Source of the DNA: Dyella dinghuensis
GTDB taxonomy: Bacteria; Pseudomonadota; Gammaproteobacteria; Xanthomonadales; Rhodanobacteraceae
Length of the DNA: 64,000 nt
Reading direction: 5' to 3'
Assembly: GCF_003977615.1 (NCBI RefSeq)
Contig: NZ_RYZR01000006.1
Location: 372,001 to 436,000 of the forward strand
Positions 18,605 to 26,480 of the stretch are shown piece after piece (position 1 is the first letter of the stretch; each line of letters starts with the position of its first letter). Below the pieces are notes generated by a model, which had not been told where the DNA came from, searched no databases, and worked only from the letters and a program-made list of their open reading frames with translations. The position numbers and the translations under genes are program-made.

Positions 18605-20120
18605 CGAGATAGGCAAGCGCGGCCTGTGGCGTTTTCTCTTCGGTCACCATGCCGATATATCCGTCCGGACGAATGATCATCAACGTGTCGTTGTGAATGT
18701 CGTAGTGGCGCATGGCGTGCTGTGCCTGGTCATGCCATACGGATCGCACGTCGCCTTCCTCGGATTCACCGATGACGAAACTTTTTACCGTTTCTCCATG
18801 ATGAGCCTCGATGTCCGCGATCACGCGATCCCAACCGTCTCCAAATGCGAGCACGGTGAGATGCGTACCTCGAATCAGGTCAAACAGGCGGCACGTTTGA
18901 TTGTTCGTCCGCAAATCCGGTGCGTCCGGCGCACGGTCGCCGGCCTGGATCTTGCCGGGATTCGCGCGCTGCTCCTGTGCAAGCCGATGCGGACGATAGT
19001 GGATTCCCAGCTGTAACGTTTCCGTACCGCGCGGTCCGGCGATATGCCTGGACTGCACTGCCTTCGCCAGCAAGTCGTTGGATATACCCAGCACCCACGC
19101 AGCGACGGGCAAGCGCTCTTCTTCGTAGGTATCTAGCAGCGACACATCCGCGCCCGCAATGACCGCGGCCAGTTTCCATCCGAGGTTGTACGCGTCCTGG
19201 ATGCCGGTGTTCATACCCTGCCCGCCTGCGGGCGAATGCACGTGCGCTGCGTCGCCAGCGAGGAAGGCACGGCCGACACGGTAACGGTCGACTATGCGGA
19301 CGTTCGCGCGCCAGAACGACATCCACGTGGCGTCGTGCAAGCGGATGTCGGTCGCTTTCGTTCGCGTGTCGAGTATGTCCTGGAAGATCTGCAGCGATGG
19401 TTCAGTCGGCGCGTCCGGGCTCAGCGATGCCTGAAACTGAAACATGTCCGTGCCCGGCAGCGGCGCCAACGCAACGACACCTTCCTCACTGCGCCACGCA
19501 TGCCAGAAATCGCGATCGATGCCGGTCGCCTTGACGTCGCCTACGAACATGCGATGCGTCTCGAGCGTTTCGCCGATAAAGGCGACGCCCAATAGACCGC
19601 GCGTTTTACTTCGGCCGCCATCGCACGCAACCAGCCAGTTTGCTCGCACGGTTTCTGCCACACCGTTGCGCATCAACGTCGCTGTAACGCCGGTTTCATC
19701 CTGCACGAGATTTTCCAGCGACGTCGCGAATTCCACGCGTGCGCCCCATTCGGTCAGCCGCTCGCGCAGGATGTTCTCGATACGCCACTGCGGAATCATC
19801 AGCGGTGAGCCATAAGGCGCATCGGGTGTGGGCTGATGTCCTTCGTAAAGGTCATGATCTTTGACGCTGCCGTCGGCGTCGTGAAAGCGCATCGGCATGT
19901 GAAAACGGCCAGCGGCGACGATGCGATCCACCACGCCCAGATCGTCCAGCACCTCCAGCGATCGGGGTTGCAGACCCTTGCCGCGCGAGGCGGCGGATGG
20001 CTGCGGCAATGCATCGATCAGTCGAAAGGCCACGTTTCGGCGCGCCAGTTCGCAGGCCAGGACCAGGCCGGTGGGGCCGGCGCCGATGATCAGGACGTCT
20101 ATGGATGTGGGGTGGGTCAT
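18540..20120 (-). CDS. FAD-dependent aromatic monooxygenase (PheA/TetX-like)
   Basis: This 526-residue group A flavoprotein monooxygenase shows the FAD motifs in order: the Rossmann GAGPTG at residues 13-18, the DG motif (ACDGGRS, about 160) and GDAAHVHSPAGGQGMNTGIQ near 280. A thioredoxin-like C-terminal domain follows, as in phenol hydroxylase and rifampicin or polyketide monooxygenases. It uses NAD(P)H and O2 to hydroxylate an aromatic or polycyclic compound; the substrate is unknown. The ATG is six bases after GAGGTG; a GTG three codons earlier lies in that ribosome site. It is divergent from a TetR-class repressor with shared operators, and next to a drug exporter. Confidence 0.88.
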   Translation of the reverse strand: MTHPTSIDVLIIGAGPTGLVLACELARRNVAFRLIDALPQPSAASRGKGLQPRSLEVLDDLGVVDRIVAAGRFHMPMRFHDADGSVKDHDLYEGHQPTPDAPYGSPLMIPQWRIENILRERLTEWGARVEFATSLENLVQDETGVTATLMRNGVAETVRANWLVACDGGRSKTRGLLGVAFIGETLETHRMFVGDVKATGIDRDFWHAWRSEEGVVALAPLPGTDMFQFQASLSPDAPTEPSLQIFQDILDTRTKATDIRLHDATWMSFWRANVRIVDRYRVGRAFLAGDAAHVHSPAGGQGMNTGIQDAYNLGWKLAAVIAGADVSLLDTYEEERLPVAAWVLGISNDLLAKAVQSRHIAGPRGTETLQLGIHYRPHRLAQEQRANPGKIQAGDRAPDAPDLRTNNQTCRLFDLIRGTHLTVLAFGDGWDRVIADIEAHHGETVKSFVIGESEEGDVRSVWHDQAQHAMRHYDIHNDTLMIIRPDGYIGMVTEEKTPQAALAYLATTTAADRMSATRSYARAIYK

Positions 20121-20129
20121 GGGAATCAC

Positions 20130-20150
20130 CTCTCTAACGTTGTTAGGGAG
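20130..20150. promoter_or_regulatory. TetR-type operator O1 beside the monooxygenase gene
   Basis: CTAAC-GTT-GTTAG (20134-20146) is a palindrome with a 3-base centre. The 13-mer TCTCTAACGTTGT (20131-20143) recurs as its exact reverse complement in O2. O1 lies directly upstream of the monooxygenase ribosome site, so a bound repressor would block that gene. Confidence 0.7.
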
Positions 20151-20173
20151 TATTCTATAACACGATTAGAGAC

Positions 20174-20191
20174 CTCTTACAACGTTAGAGA
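20174..20191. promoter_or_regulatory. TetR-type operator O2 beside the repressor gene
   Basis: CTCTTAC-AAC-GTTAGAG is a near-perfect palindrome 20-36 bases before the tetR-like ATG. ACAACGTTAGAGA at 20179-20191 mirrors O1, with 48 bases between matching ends. Two operators between divergent genes is the arrangement of tetR/tetA. Confidence 0.7.
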
Positions 20192-20209
20192 ACGAGCGGA
20201 GACACCGGG

Positions 20210-20848
20210 ATGCGGGTAGGTCGGGAGCCAGTGGTACGTGCGGGCCTGAAATTGCTGGACGAAAGCGGCCTGGAAGGCCTGACGCTGCGGGCGATTGCCG
20301 CCGAAATGGGTGTCCGGGCGCCCACGCTGTACTGGCGCTTCAAGAACAAGCAGGACCTGGTGGACGAAATGGCCAGCTACGTATTGGTCGAATCGACCCG
20401 GACGCTGGAGACTCATCCGCAACCCGCGACGTGGCAGGGATGGGTGCTGGCCTACGCCCATGGCCTGCGCAACACCCTGCTGCGCTACCGCGACGGCGCG
20501 CGGATGGTTTCCGGCTCCCGCCTGACAGATACCCGTGTCTACGCCTCAATGGAACACGCGCTGGAAATGTTTCAAAGCAACGGAATTGCGCCTTCCGATG
20601 CCGTGATGTGCCTGGGGACGGTGTATAGCTACGTCATCGGCTTCACCATCGAACAGCAAGCGGTGTTGTCGCCCAAGGGCGAGCGCGATCCGCGCTATGC
20701 GCTCTCGGCGCGCGAGGAAATGGTCGATGCCGAGCGCTATCCGCTGTCGCGCAGCATCGGCCCAGATGTGTTCGATAACTATGACGAACGCTTCGAACGT
20801 GCCGTTCGCGTCATCACCGCGGGATTCGAGGATGAATTCGCGGTCTAG
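20210..20848 (+). CDS. TetR-class transcriptional repressor with TetR_C domain
   Basis: The 212-residue protein has the helix-turn-helix LTLRAIAAEMGVRAPTLYWR (about 24-43) followed by FKNKQDLVDEMA. This is close in pattern to the true tetracycline repressors (PTLYWHVKNK in TetR), and the longer C-terminal half fits their ligand-binding domain. It most likely represses itself and the divergent monooxygenase through O1 and O2, releasing them when a multi-ring or aromatic ligand binds. The ligand is unknown. The ATG at 20210 is 18 bases past O2. Confidence 0.9.
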   Translation: MRVGREPVVRAGLKLLDESGLEGLTLRAIAAEMGVRAPTLYWRFKNKQDLVDEMASYVLVESTRTLETHPQPATWQGWVLAYAHGLRNTLLRYRDGARMVSGSRLTDTRVYASMEHALEMFQSNGIAPSDAVMCLGTVYSYVIGFTIEQQAVLSPKGERDPRYALSAREEMVDAERYPLSRSIGPDVFDNYDERFERAVRVITAGFEDEFAV

Positions 20849-20936
20849 ACCAGTTGTATCGGCGCGACTAGCGATCGCCACAGCGCTGTAACTTGCACGC
20901 ATCAACCTGCCCGCACTGCCGAATCGGCTGCTGCGG

Positions 20937-22238
20937 GTGTGTTTCGTGTCGTTTCTATCGGATCTTCGCCGCCATCCCATGGCGATCAATCTTCTGGCTG
21001 GTTCTGCAGCATTTCTGGCCTATGCGTCGATGTACGCCTTTCGCAAACCGTTCACCGCGGCGTCCTTCGAAGGCATGCACGTCGCGGGCATTGATTACAA
21101 AGTGTGGCTGGTGATTGCGCAGGTGATCGGTTACATGCTGAGCAAGGTGCGCGGCATCACCTGGATTGCGGAGATACAGCGTCAACGTCGCGCACGCACA
21201 CTCGCAGGCCTGATTGGTTTTTCGTGGCTGGCGTTGCTTGGTTTTGCGCTGATCCCTGCACCGTGGAATATCCCGTTTCTGTTTCTCAACGGATTACCCC
21301 TGGGCATGGTCTGGGGCGTGATCTTCGGTTATCTGGAAGGACGCCGCGGTACGGAGATGATGGGCGCCTTGATGTGCGCCAGCTTTATCGTCGGCTCCGG
21401 CGTGGTGAAAACCGTGGGCACATGGTTGATGGTGCGTTGGCATGTCAGCGAGTTCTGGATGCCGTTCGCCACCGGCATGCTGTTCATTGCGCCGTTGTGT
21501 CTAGCTACATGGATTCTGGAACATCTGCCTGCACCGGATGCTGCAGACATCGCTGCACGCAATACACGTGTGCCGATGGATGCTGCCACACGCCGTGCAT
21601 TTCTCGCGCGCTTTCTACCGGGCATTGCGATGATCGTGATGGCGTACGTTGCGCTCACTGTCACACGCGATTTTCGCGACAACTTTGCCGCGGAGATCTG
21701 GAGCGATCTTGGCCGCGGTGGCGATGCGTCCGTATTCACCGAAACGGAAGTGCCGATTGCTATCGCCGTGTTGATTCTGACCGCGCTGACGATGTTCGTG
21801 CGTGACAACCTCAAAGCGCTGATGCTCAATCACGTGCTGATTTTTGGCGGCTTCGCCATCGCGGTGTTGTCGACATGGATGCATGGCCGCGGATTGCTCG
21901 ATCCGGTGGGCTGGATCGGTCTGAGCGGTTTCGGTTTGTATCTCGCGTACGTGCCTTACAACGCCACTTTCTTCGAACGTATGCTCGCCACGTTTCGCGT
22001 GACGGGCAACGTCGGCTTCATCATGTACATCGCCGACAGCAGCGGTTACATGGGCAGTGTGGTGGTGATCCTGGTGAAGGAATTCGGCGGCATGCATTTG
22101 TCGTGGGCGTCGTTTTACGCCGAAACGGTGATGACGTTGTCCGGCATCGGCATGCTGATCACCCTGGTTTCCGCGCTGTATTTCCACGACAAGGCGCGGC
22201 GCGCGAAAGCGCCGTCTGCCGTTCCCGCTGCCGCCTGA
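20937..22238 (+). CDS. DUF5690 multi-pass membrane protein
   Basis: The protein (433 residues from a GTG at 20937) has about twelve membrane helices and motifs such as AYASMYAFRKPFTAASFEG and LGMVWGVIFGYLEGRRGTEM. These are typical of the DUF5690 family, distant relatives of the major facilitator superfamily. The start is not settled: GTG codons at 20937 and 20946 and an ATG at 20979 (MAINLLAG) are all possible, and none has a good ribosome site. The function is unknown, and it stands alone. Confidence 0.75.
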   Translation: MCFVSFLSDLRRHPMAINLLAGSAAFLAYASMYAFRKPFTAASFEGMHVAGIDYKVWLVIAQVIGYMLSKVRGITWIAEIQRQRRARTLAGLIGFSWLALLGFALIPAPWNIPFLFLNGLPLGMVWGVIFGYLEGRRGTEMMGALMCASFIVGSGVVKTVGTWLMVRWHVSEFWMPFATGMLFIAPLCLATWILEHLPAPDAADIAARNTRVPMDAATRRAFLARFLPGIAMIVMAYVALTVTRDFRDNFAAEIWSDLGRGGDASVFTETEVPIAIAVLILTALTMFVRDNLKALMLNHVLIFGGFAIAVLSTWMHGRGLLDPVGWIGLSGFGLYLAYVPYNATFFERMLATFRVTGNVGFIMYIADSSGYMGSVVVILVKEFGGMHLSWASFYAETVMTLSGIGMLITLVSALYFHDKARRAKAPSAVPAAA

Positions 22239-22257
22239 TGCGTTGGTGCGGCAACGA

Positions 22258-22968
22258 TCAATCGGGATAGTCGAGTTTCGGATACCAGTTCGTGCCGCGT
22301 CCTTCCGGCGTCATGTCAAACACGCTCCACATCGGCATCGGATCGGGTGCACCACGCGGATCCTGACCGGGATCTGCCGTGGCTTCGCCCATCTCCATAC
22401 TCCAGAAGTGACGGATCGTCCCGTCGCGGCGCGTGAATACATGGAACGCCGGTATGTCGTTGCCGTCTTTGTCGATACCGCCGTAATCGCGGAGGAAGTT
22501 GCCATTGCGGTCGGAATACAAAGGCAGGTAGCGCCAGTGGCGTTCCTTCTTGAAAGCGACGAGGCGATCGATGGGCGCACCGGCAACGACGGCCATCGCG
22601 ACGCGTTGTTGCATGTCGCGTGCTTCCCCCTCCCACGAACTGAGCATCGCCGTGCACATGGGGCATGGACGTTCGCGCTTTGCGCCGAACATGTAGCAGT
22701 ACAGGACGAGCGTCTGCTTGTCGCCGAATAAAGCCGCGAAATCGGCCAATCCCTTTTCGCCTTCGAAGCGATAGTCACCGATGACCTCGCCGCCCGGCGG
22801 CAACGCTCGGCGTTGCTCGGCGACACGTTCGATGTGGCGGCGCAGCTCTATTTCTTCACGGAGAAGTTCGTCGCGCGCACGACGATAGTCGGCGCTTTCG
22901 TTGGGGAGGCGTACGTCGTTGCGTTTCACCAGTTCGGCGGCGGGGATGAGTTTGTCGGCATGGGCCAT
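22258..22968 (-). CDS. DUF899 thioredoxin-like protein
   Basis: The 236-residue cytosolic protein carries the DUF899 hallmarks: LIPAAELVKRNDVRLPNESADYRRARDELLREE at the N-terminus, YMFGAKRERPCPMCTAMLSSW with a CPMC thioredoxin-like pair, and a C-terminal FHVFTRRDGTIRHFWS. The fold is thioredoxin-like, but the reaction has not been established for the family. The start ATG at 22968 begins the conserved region. The stop lies 20 bases from the convergent DUF5690 stop. Confidence 0.85.
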   Translation of the reverse strand: MAHADKLIPAAELVKRNDVRLPNESADYRRARDELLREEIELRRHIERVAEQRRALPPGGEVIGDYRFEGEKGLADFAALFGDKQTLVLYCYMFGAKRERPCPMCTAMLSSWEGEARDMQQRVAMAVVAGAPIDRLVAFKKERHWRYLPLYSDRNGNFLRDYGGIDKDGNDIPAFHVFTRRDGTIRHFWSMEMGEATADPGQDPRGAPDPMPMWSVFDMTPEGRGTNWYPKLDYPD

Positions 22969-23300
22969 GGTCGATCTCCGATGAAGAGGCTGGTTACCTC
23001 AACGACGAACGCCGCAACGGGGAATCGACACCGTGGGAGAGGGTTTTCTAATCGCTTATTTAAAGGTTTCCCGAAGAACGACCCGTCTCAACGATTCGGC
23101 GCCTGCTCCCTCCCCTACGTGCAGTAGGGGAGGGTTGGGGTGGGGTGAAGCCGTCACGCTTGCGGCACGCCTGAGCAACCCCGCCCCGGCCCTTCCCTGC
23201 AAGCAGGGCAGGGAGCAAATCCATGCACCGTTGAGACTTCTCAGTCATGAGGAAACGCTTCGAAAGAGCCTTTAGATCGCCCGCGTCATGCCGTTGCGTC
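22969..23300. other. Intergenic region carrying a REP doublet
   Basis: About 330 bases between the divergently oriented end of phnN and the start of the DUF899 gene. The only structure I see is the inverted pair of hairpins at 23103-23216. Confidence 0.6.
23103..23216. repeat. REP doublet (REPIN-like) A, downstream of phnN
   Basis: Two hairpins in opposite orientation. The first pairs CCCTCCCCTAC (23108-23118) with GTAGGGGAGGG (23124-23134) and is followed by TTGGGGTGGGGT. The second pairs 23190-23200 with 23203-23213 (one mismatch) and is preceded by ACCCCGCCCCGGC, the mirror of the first tail. The unit is closely related to element B inside phnH. Confidence 0.8.
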
Positions 23301-23846
23301 TCAATGTCCCGACCGAATTGCCTGCAGCAACGTAGCGCCGGCATCCGCCAGGCAACCGTCGTTGCAAATCACCATGCTGCCGGACGGCACCGGATACGCC
23401 GCAATACGCGCAACGCGCGCCTCGATGTCGGCTGGCGATTCGCGTCCACGCGCCATCAGACGTTGCGCGATGCATTCCGGACTCGCCGTGATCAACACCG
23501 GCTGCAGCGTCGGAAACCGTTCGCACGCTCGACGGAACGCATCACGCGAACCGTTCACCAAAACATTCGCGCCACGCGCCAGCCAATGCGCCACTTCATT
23601 GCCGATACCGTAGTGCAGACCGTGTGCCTGCCATGTCAACGCAAACAGGCCGCGTTGTTCGCGCGACTGAAATTCCGCCTCGCTCAATGCAACATGATTT
23701 TCACCGCCAGCATGTGCGGGCCTGGTGATGTATCGATGCGCGCATAGCACGCCGAAAGCGACGCCGTGTTCGCGCACCCAGGTCAGCACGCTGTCTTTGC
23801 CTGCGCCGGATGGCCCCATCACGTAAAACAGACGCCCGTCACTCAT
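23301..23846 (-). CDS. phnN: Ribose 1,5-bisphosphate phosphokinase PhnN
   Basis: The 181-residue protein has a P-loop GPSGAGKD at 11-18 and the guanylate-kinase-like layout of PhnN (HRYITRPAHAGGENHVALSE, then LVNGSRDAFRRACERFP). PhnN converts ribose 1,5-bisphosphate, made by the C-P lyase pathway, to PRPP using ATP. Its start overlaps the stop of the DUF1045 gene by four bases (ATGA), so it is the last gene of a phnF-DUF1045-phnN operon on the minus strand. The length is normal. Confidence 0.93.
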   Translation of the reverse strand: MSDGRLFYVMGPSGAGKDSVLTWVREHGVAFGVLCAHRYITRPAHAGGENHVALSEAEFQSREQRGLFALTWQAHGLHYGIGNEVAHWLARGANVLVNGSRDAFRRACERFPTLQPVLITASPECIAQRLMARGRESPADIEARVARIAAYPVPSGSMVICNDGCLADAGATLLQAIRSGH

Positions 23847-24499
23847 GCGATACGCCCTGGACCAAGTGCAATCCGCGCAATCGGTTCGAAATTGGCGCCG
23901 GGTTCTTTTTCACGGCAGATCGTCAACGCATCGATGTGGGCGATGAGGTGTTCGGCCATTCTTGGCAGCAGGTAATCGCGCAACGTTTGTTCTTCGTCCT
24001 CGGTCGCTGGCGCCGATAAGGTCATGTGGAACCGGAAACGCTCCAGCACGTAGGGGTAGCCGAATTCCTTGAATAACGAGCGTTCGACGTCATCAAGGCC
24101 ATCCGCACGACGATCCCATGCTGCTTTCGAAATCGGTGCGCGCAAGGGGTTGAGATCGCGTACGCAGCGTTCGGCCAAGACATTGACACGTGTTTCATCT
24201 GCGTCGGGACGCAGTGCGAGAAAACCACTCAGCACATCCATGCGCAAAAGCAAATCGAATGGTGCGGAAGATTGCGCTACCTCGACAACTTTTTCATGCA
24301 AGGTTTTTTCATCTGCGTGCCCGGCGAGCTCAAACGGCGCGCCGAGCGTCGCGTGCCAGCCGTAACGCCGCACATCCGCCATCAACGCCTGAAATCGTTG
24401 CTCCGTTATGTCCGGTATCGATGTTGTGGCGAACCACTCGCGCCCAAACATGCCCAGGGCGCTCTCCGCAGCCGGGCAGAAATACACCGCATAGCGCAT
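23843..24499 (-). CDS. DUF1045 phosphonate-metabolism protein (2H phosphoesterase-like)
   Basis: The 218-residue product belongs to the DUF1045 family found in C-P lyase operons. It starts MRYAVYFCPAAESALGMFGREW and contains two H-x-T/S style motifs, YGWHATLGAP and FRFHMTLSAP, typical of 2H phosphoesterases. This suggests it opens a cyclic phosphate such as 5-phosphoribosyl 1,2-cyclic phosphate, a step done by PhnP in E. coli; phnP is absent here. That role is inferred. Its ATG overlaps the TGA of phnF, so it is co-translated. Confidence 0.85.
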   Translation of the reverse strand: MRYAVYFCPAAESALGMFGREWFATTSIPDITEQRFQALMADVRRYGWHATLGAPFELAGHADEKTLHEKVVEVAQSSAPFDLLLRMDVLSGFLALRPDADETRVNVLAERCVRDLNPLRAPISKAAWDRRADGLDDVERSLFKEFGYPYVLERFRFHMTLSAPATEDEEQTLRDYLLPRMAEHLIAHIDALTICREKEPGANFEPIARIALGPGRIA

Positions 24500-25230
24500 C
24501 AGTTGTCCGCCATCAGAACGAGTTGCACCCAATCGCCGGAGAAGCGCGTGATGCCATATTGCACCGGTATGCCGCGCGTATCGGCGTTGATCGATTGTAC
24601 GTACAGCACCGGACGATTCGCCGGTTGCTTCATCAATCGCGACGTATTGGCATCGGGCAGGCGCGCCGATACGCGCGTGTGTTTGCGTTCGTAGTCGGTC
24701 ACGCCAAATTCGCTGAGTGTGCGCGTGACCGACAGCACGCGCCGATACACGGCGGGCAAGCCGGAAAAGCGCGCCGCCGGAAAGTAAGCGGTGCTGTAAT
24801 CCACGATGTGTCCGTCGGCGCGGCTCAGGGTTTCGATGCGATAGGTGTATTCGTGGCGATCCAGGCCCAGGGATTGGGCTACCTGCGGTGGCGGGACCTC
24901 GCGTACGTCCTCGATGACTTCAATATCCGCCTCGACGTTGAGATTGCGCATGTTCTGCGTGAAGCGCGTGCGGCGGCTGATGGGGTAATCCAGCGTGTGC
25001 TCCTGCACGAAGGTGCCGCGGCCTTGCTCCGTGCGCACCAGGTTGCGCTGTTCCAGCGCGGCGATGGCCCGGCGTACCGTATGGCGGTTCACATTGAAAC
25101 GCGCAGCCAGCTCCTGCGCCGAAGGCAGTTGTTCGCCCTGGCGCAGCTGGCCCTTGAGGATGTCGGCCGCGAGGATGCCGCTGATCTGGTTCCACAGCGC
25201 CACGCCCCGTCCGCGTTCGATCTCGTTCAT
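24499..25230 (-). CDS. phnF: GntR/HutC-family regulator PhnF
   Basis: The 243-residue protein has an N-terminal winged helix of the GntR type (LPSAQELAARFNVNRHTVRRAIAALEQRNLVRTEQGRGTFV, about 36-77). A C-terminal UTRA ligand domain follows (from about 95, ending VLYVQSINADTRGIPVQYGITRF). Position and family identify it as PhnF, the local repressor of phosphonate genes. It is divergent from phnG across 135 bases that include a perfect GTCTAG/CTAGAC palindrome, its likely operator, so it probably controls both directions. Confidence 0.92.
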   Translation of the reverse strand: MNEIERGRGVALWNQISGILAADILKGQLRQGEQLPSAQELAARFNVNRHTVRRAIAALEQRNLVRTEQGRGTFVQEHTLDYPISRRTRFTQNMRNLNVEADIEVIEDVREVPPPQVAQSLGLDRHEYTYRIETLSRADGHIVDYSTAYFPAARFSGLPAVYRRVLSVTRTLSEFGVTDYERKHTRVSARLPDANTSRLMKQPANRPVLYVQSINADTRGIPVQYGITRFSGDWVQLVLMADN

Positions 25231-25322
25231 ACCACTTCCTCAGCCTGTCTATTCACCGTCATGGCAGCGGCACGCTGGCCTGCTGAAATGCTTTCCACCC
25301 GGCCTTTCCACTCGGCCGGGTC

Positions 25323-25340
25323 TGTCTAGATAACTAGACA
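25323..25340. promoter_or_regulatory. PhnF operator
   Basis: TGTCTAGATAACTAGACA consists of two perfect 7-bp arms around ATAA. It lies 26 bases upstream of the phnG ATG and 93 bases from the phnF start. The core GTCTAG..CTAGAC resembles sites of HutC-type GntR regulators. A TGTCT half-site is also at 25246-25250. Confidence 0.75.
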
Positions 25341-25365
25341 TTTGTGACAAGCCTAGGAACACACC

Positions 25366-25812
25366 ATGGACACCTCCCCCAACTTGGCGCGCGCGCAGTG
25401 GATGTCGCTGCTGGCGCAGGCCGATCCGGCCGAACTGGCCGCGGCGATGGATGCCTTCGCGCCGCCCGCGGACGCCGCGTGGCTGCGTCCGGCACAGACC
25501 GGCCTCTATATGTTGCGCGGCCGGGTCGGCGGGACGGGGCCGCAGTTCAATTTCGGCGAAATCACCGTGACCCGCTGCAGCGTGCAGGTCGGCGATCACA
25601 TCGGCCACGCCTGGGTGCGTGGTACGCAGACGCGGCACGCCGAATTGGCGGCCGTTGCCGATGCGCTGATGCAAAACCCGGCGCTGGCTTCGCAAGTGCG
25701 CTCGCACGTAATCGAACCTTTGCGGCGGGCGCTGGACGAGCGACGCGATACCGAAAGCCGCAAGGCGGCGGCCAGCAAGGTGGAATTCTTCACCGTGGTG
25801 CGGGGCGAGTGA
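25366..25812 (+). CDS. phnG: C-P lyase subunit PhnG
   Basis: PhnG (148 residues) is a core component of the PhnGHIJ complex that attaches phosphonate to ribose and cleaves the C-P bond. The sequence shows the family's ARAQWMSLLAQA start, PQFNFGEITVTRC and the conserved VGDHIGHAWVRGTQTRHAELAAVADAL. The ATG has AGGA seven bases upstream and follows the PhnF operator. Its TGA overlaps the phnH ATG (TGATG), giving translational coupling. No anomaly is seen. Confidence 0.94.
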   Translation: MDTSPNLARAQWMSLLAQADPAELAAAMDAFAPPADAAWLRPAQTGLYMLRGRVGGTGPQFNFGEITVTRCSVQVGDHIGHAWVRGTQTRHAELAAVADALMQNPALASQVRSHVIEPLRRALDERRDTESRKAAASKVEFFTVVRGE

Positions 25813-26480
25813 TGCTGGCTGCCTTTGCCAATCCCGTCTTTGACAGCCAGCGCACCTTCCGCGAGTTGCTGCAGGCGATGGCGCGCCCGGCAGTACCGCG
25901 TTTACTGCCGGTGTTGCCGCCGTCGCCCGCGCCGATTGCGCCCGCTGCGATGGCCATCCTGTTGACGCTTTGCGATGCGACGACTTCCGTATGGCTGCAG
26001 CAACCCGACGACAACGTGGTTCGCCACGTCCGTTTTCATGCTGGCGTAAAACTCGCAGAACAACCGCTGGATGCCGACTTCGCACTTATTACCGATCCGC
26101 TTTCGATGCCACCGCTGGATGCGTTTGCGCGTGGCGATATGCGTTATCCGGATCGCTCCGCCAGCCTGATCGTTCAAGTCACCGCGCTTGGCGCCTCCCC
26201 CTGCGCGCAGGGGGAGGCTGGGAGGGGGTCGCTCACGCTGGCCTCGACGCAAGCGCGTGCAACCCCACCCCAACCCTCCCCTGCAAGCAGGGGAGGGAGC
26301 CGGTTCGCGGGGCCGGGAATCCGCGACACCGAAACCGTTGCTATCGATGGTTTGCCCCACGATTTCTGGCAACAACGCGCCGCATTGGCCGCACAGCTGC
26401 CGCTCGGAATCGACCTGTATTTCGTCGCTGCACAACACGTCGTTGCGTTGCCGCGCACGACCCGTTTGCTGGAGAGCTGA
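25812..26480 (+). CDS. phnH: C-P lyase subunit PhnH carrying an in-frame REP insertion
   Basis: PhnH starts MLAAFANPVFDSQRTFRELLQAMARP and ends LPLGIDLYFVAAQHVVALPRTT, both typical of the family. At 222 residues it is about 30 longer than E. coli PhnH (194). The extra length is the translation of a REP doublet at 26192-26300, about residues 127-163, a Ser-, Gly- and Pro-rich stretch (ASPCAQGEAGRGSLTL...) between QVTALG and RFAGPGI. The frame is kept, so the protein may still fold with a surface loop. PhnH is a structural member of the C-P lyase core. It starts on the phnG stop and ends directly before the phnI ATG. Confidence 0.9.
   Translation: MLAAFANPVFDSQRTFRELLQAMARPAVPRLLPVLPPSPAPIAPAAMAILLTLCDATTSVWLQQPDDNVVRHVRFHAGVKLAEQPLDADFALITDPLSMPPLDAFARGDMRYPDRSASLIVQVTALGASPCAQGEAGRGSLTLASTQARATPPQPSPASRGGSRFAGPGIRDTETVAIDGLPHDFWQQRAALAAQLPLGIDLYFVAAQHVVALPRTTRLLES
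26192..26300. repeat. REP doublet (REPIN-like) B inside phnH
   Basis: The first hairpin is perfect: GCCTCCCCCTGC (26193-26204) with GCAGGGGGAGGC (26207-26218). The second pairs CCCTCCCCTGC (26274-26284) with GCAGGGGAGGG (26287-26297) and is preceded by AACCCCACCCCAA, as in element A. At about 109 bases it adds some 36 codons without a stop. Confidence 0.85.
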
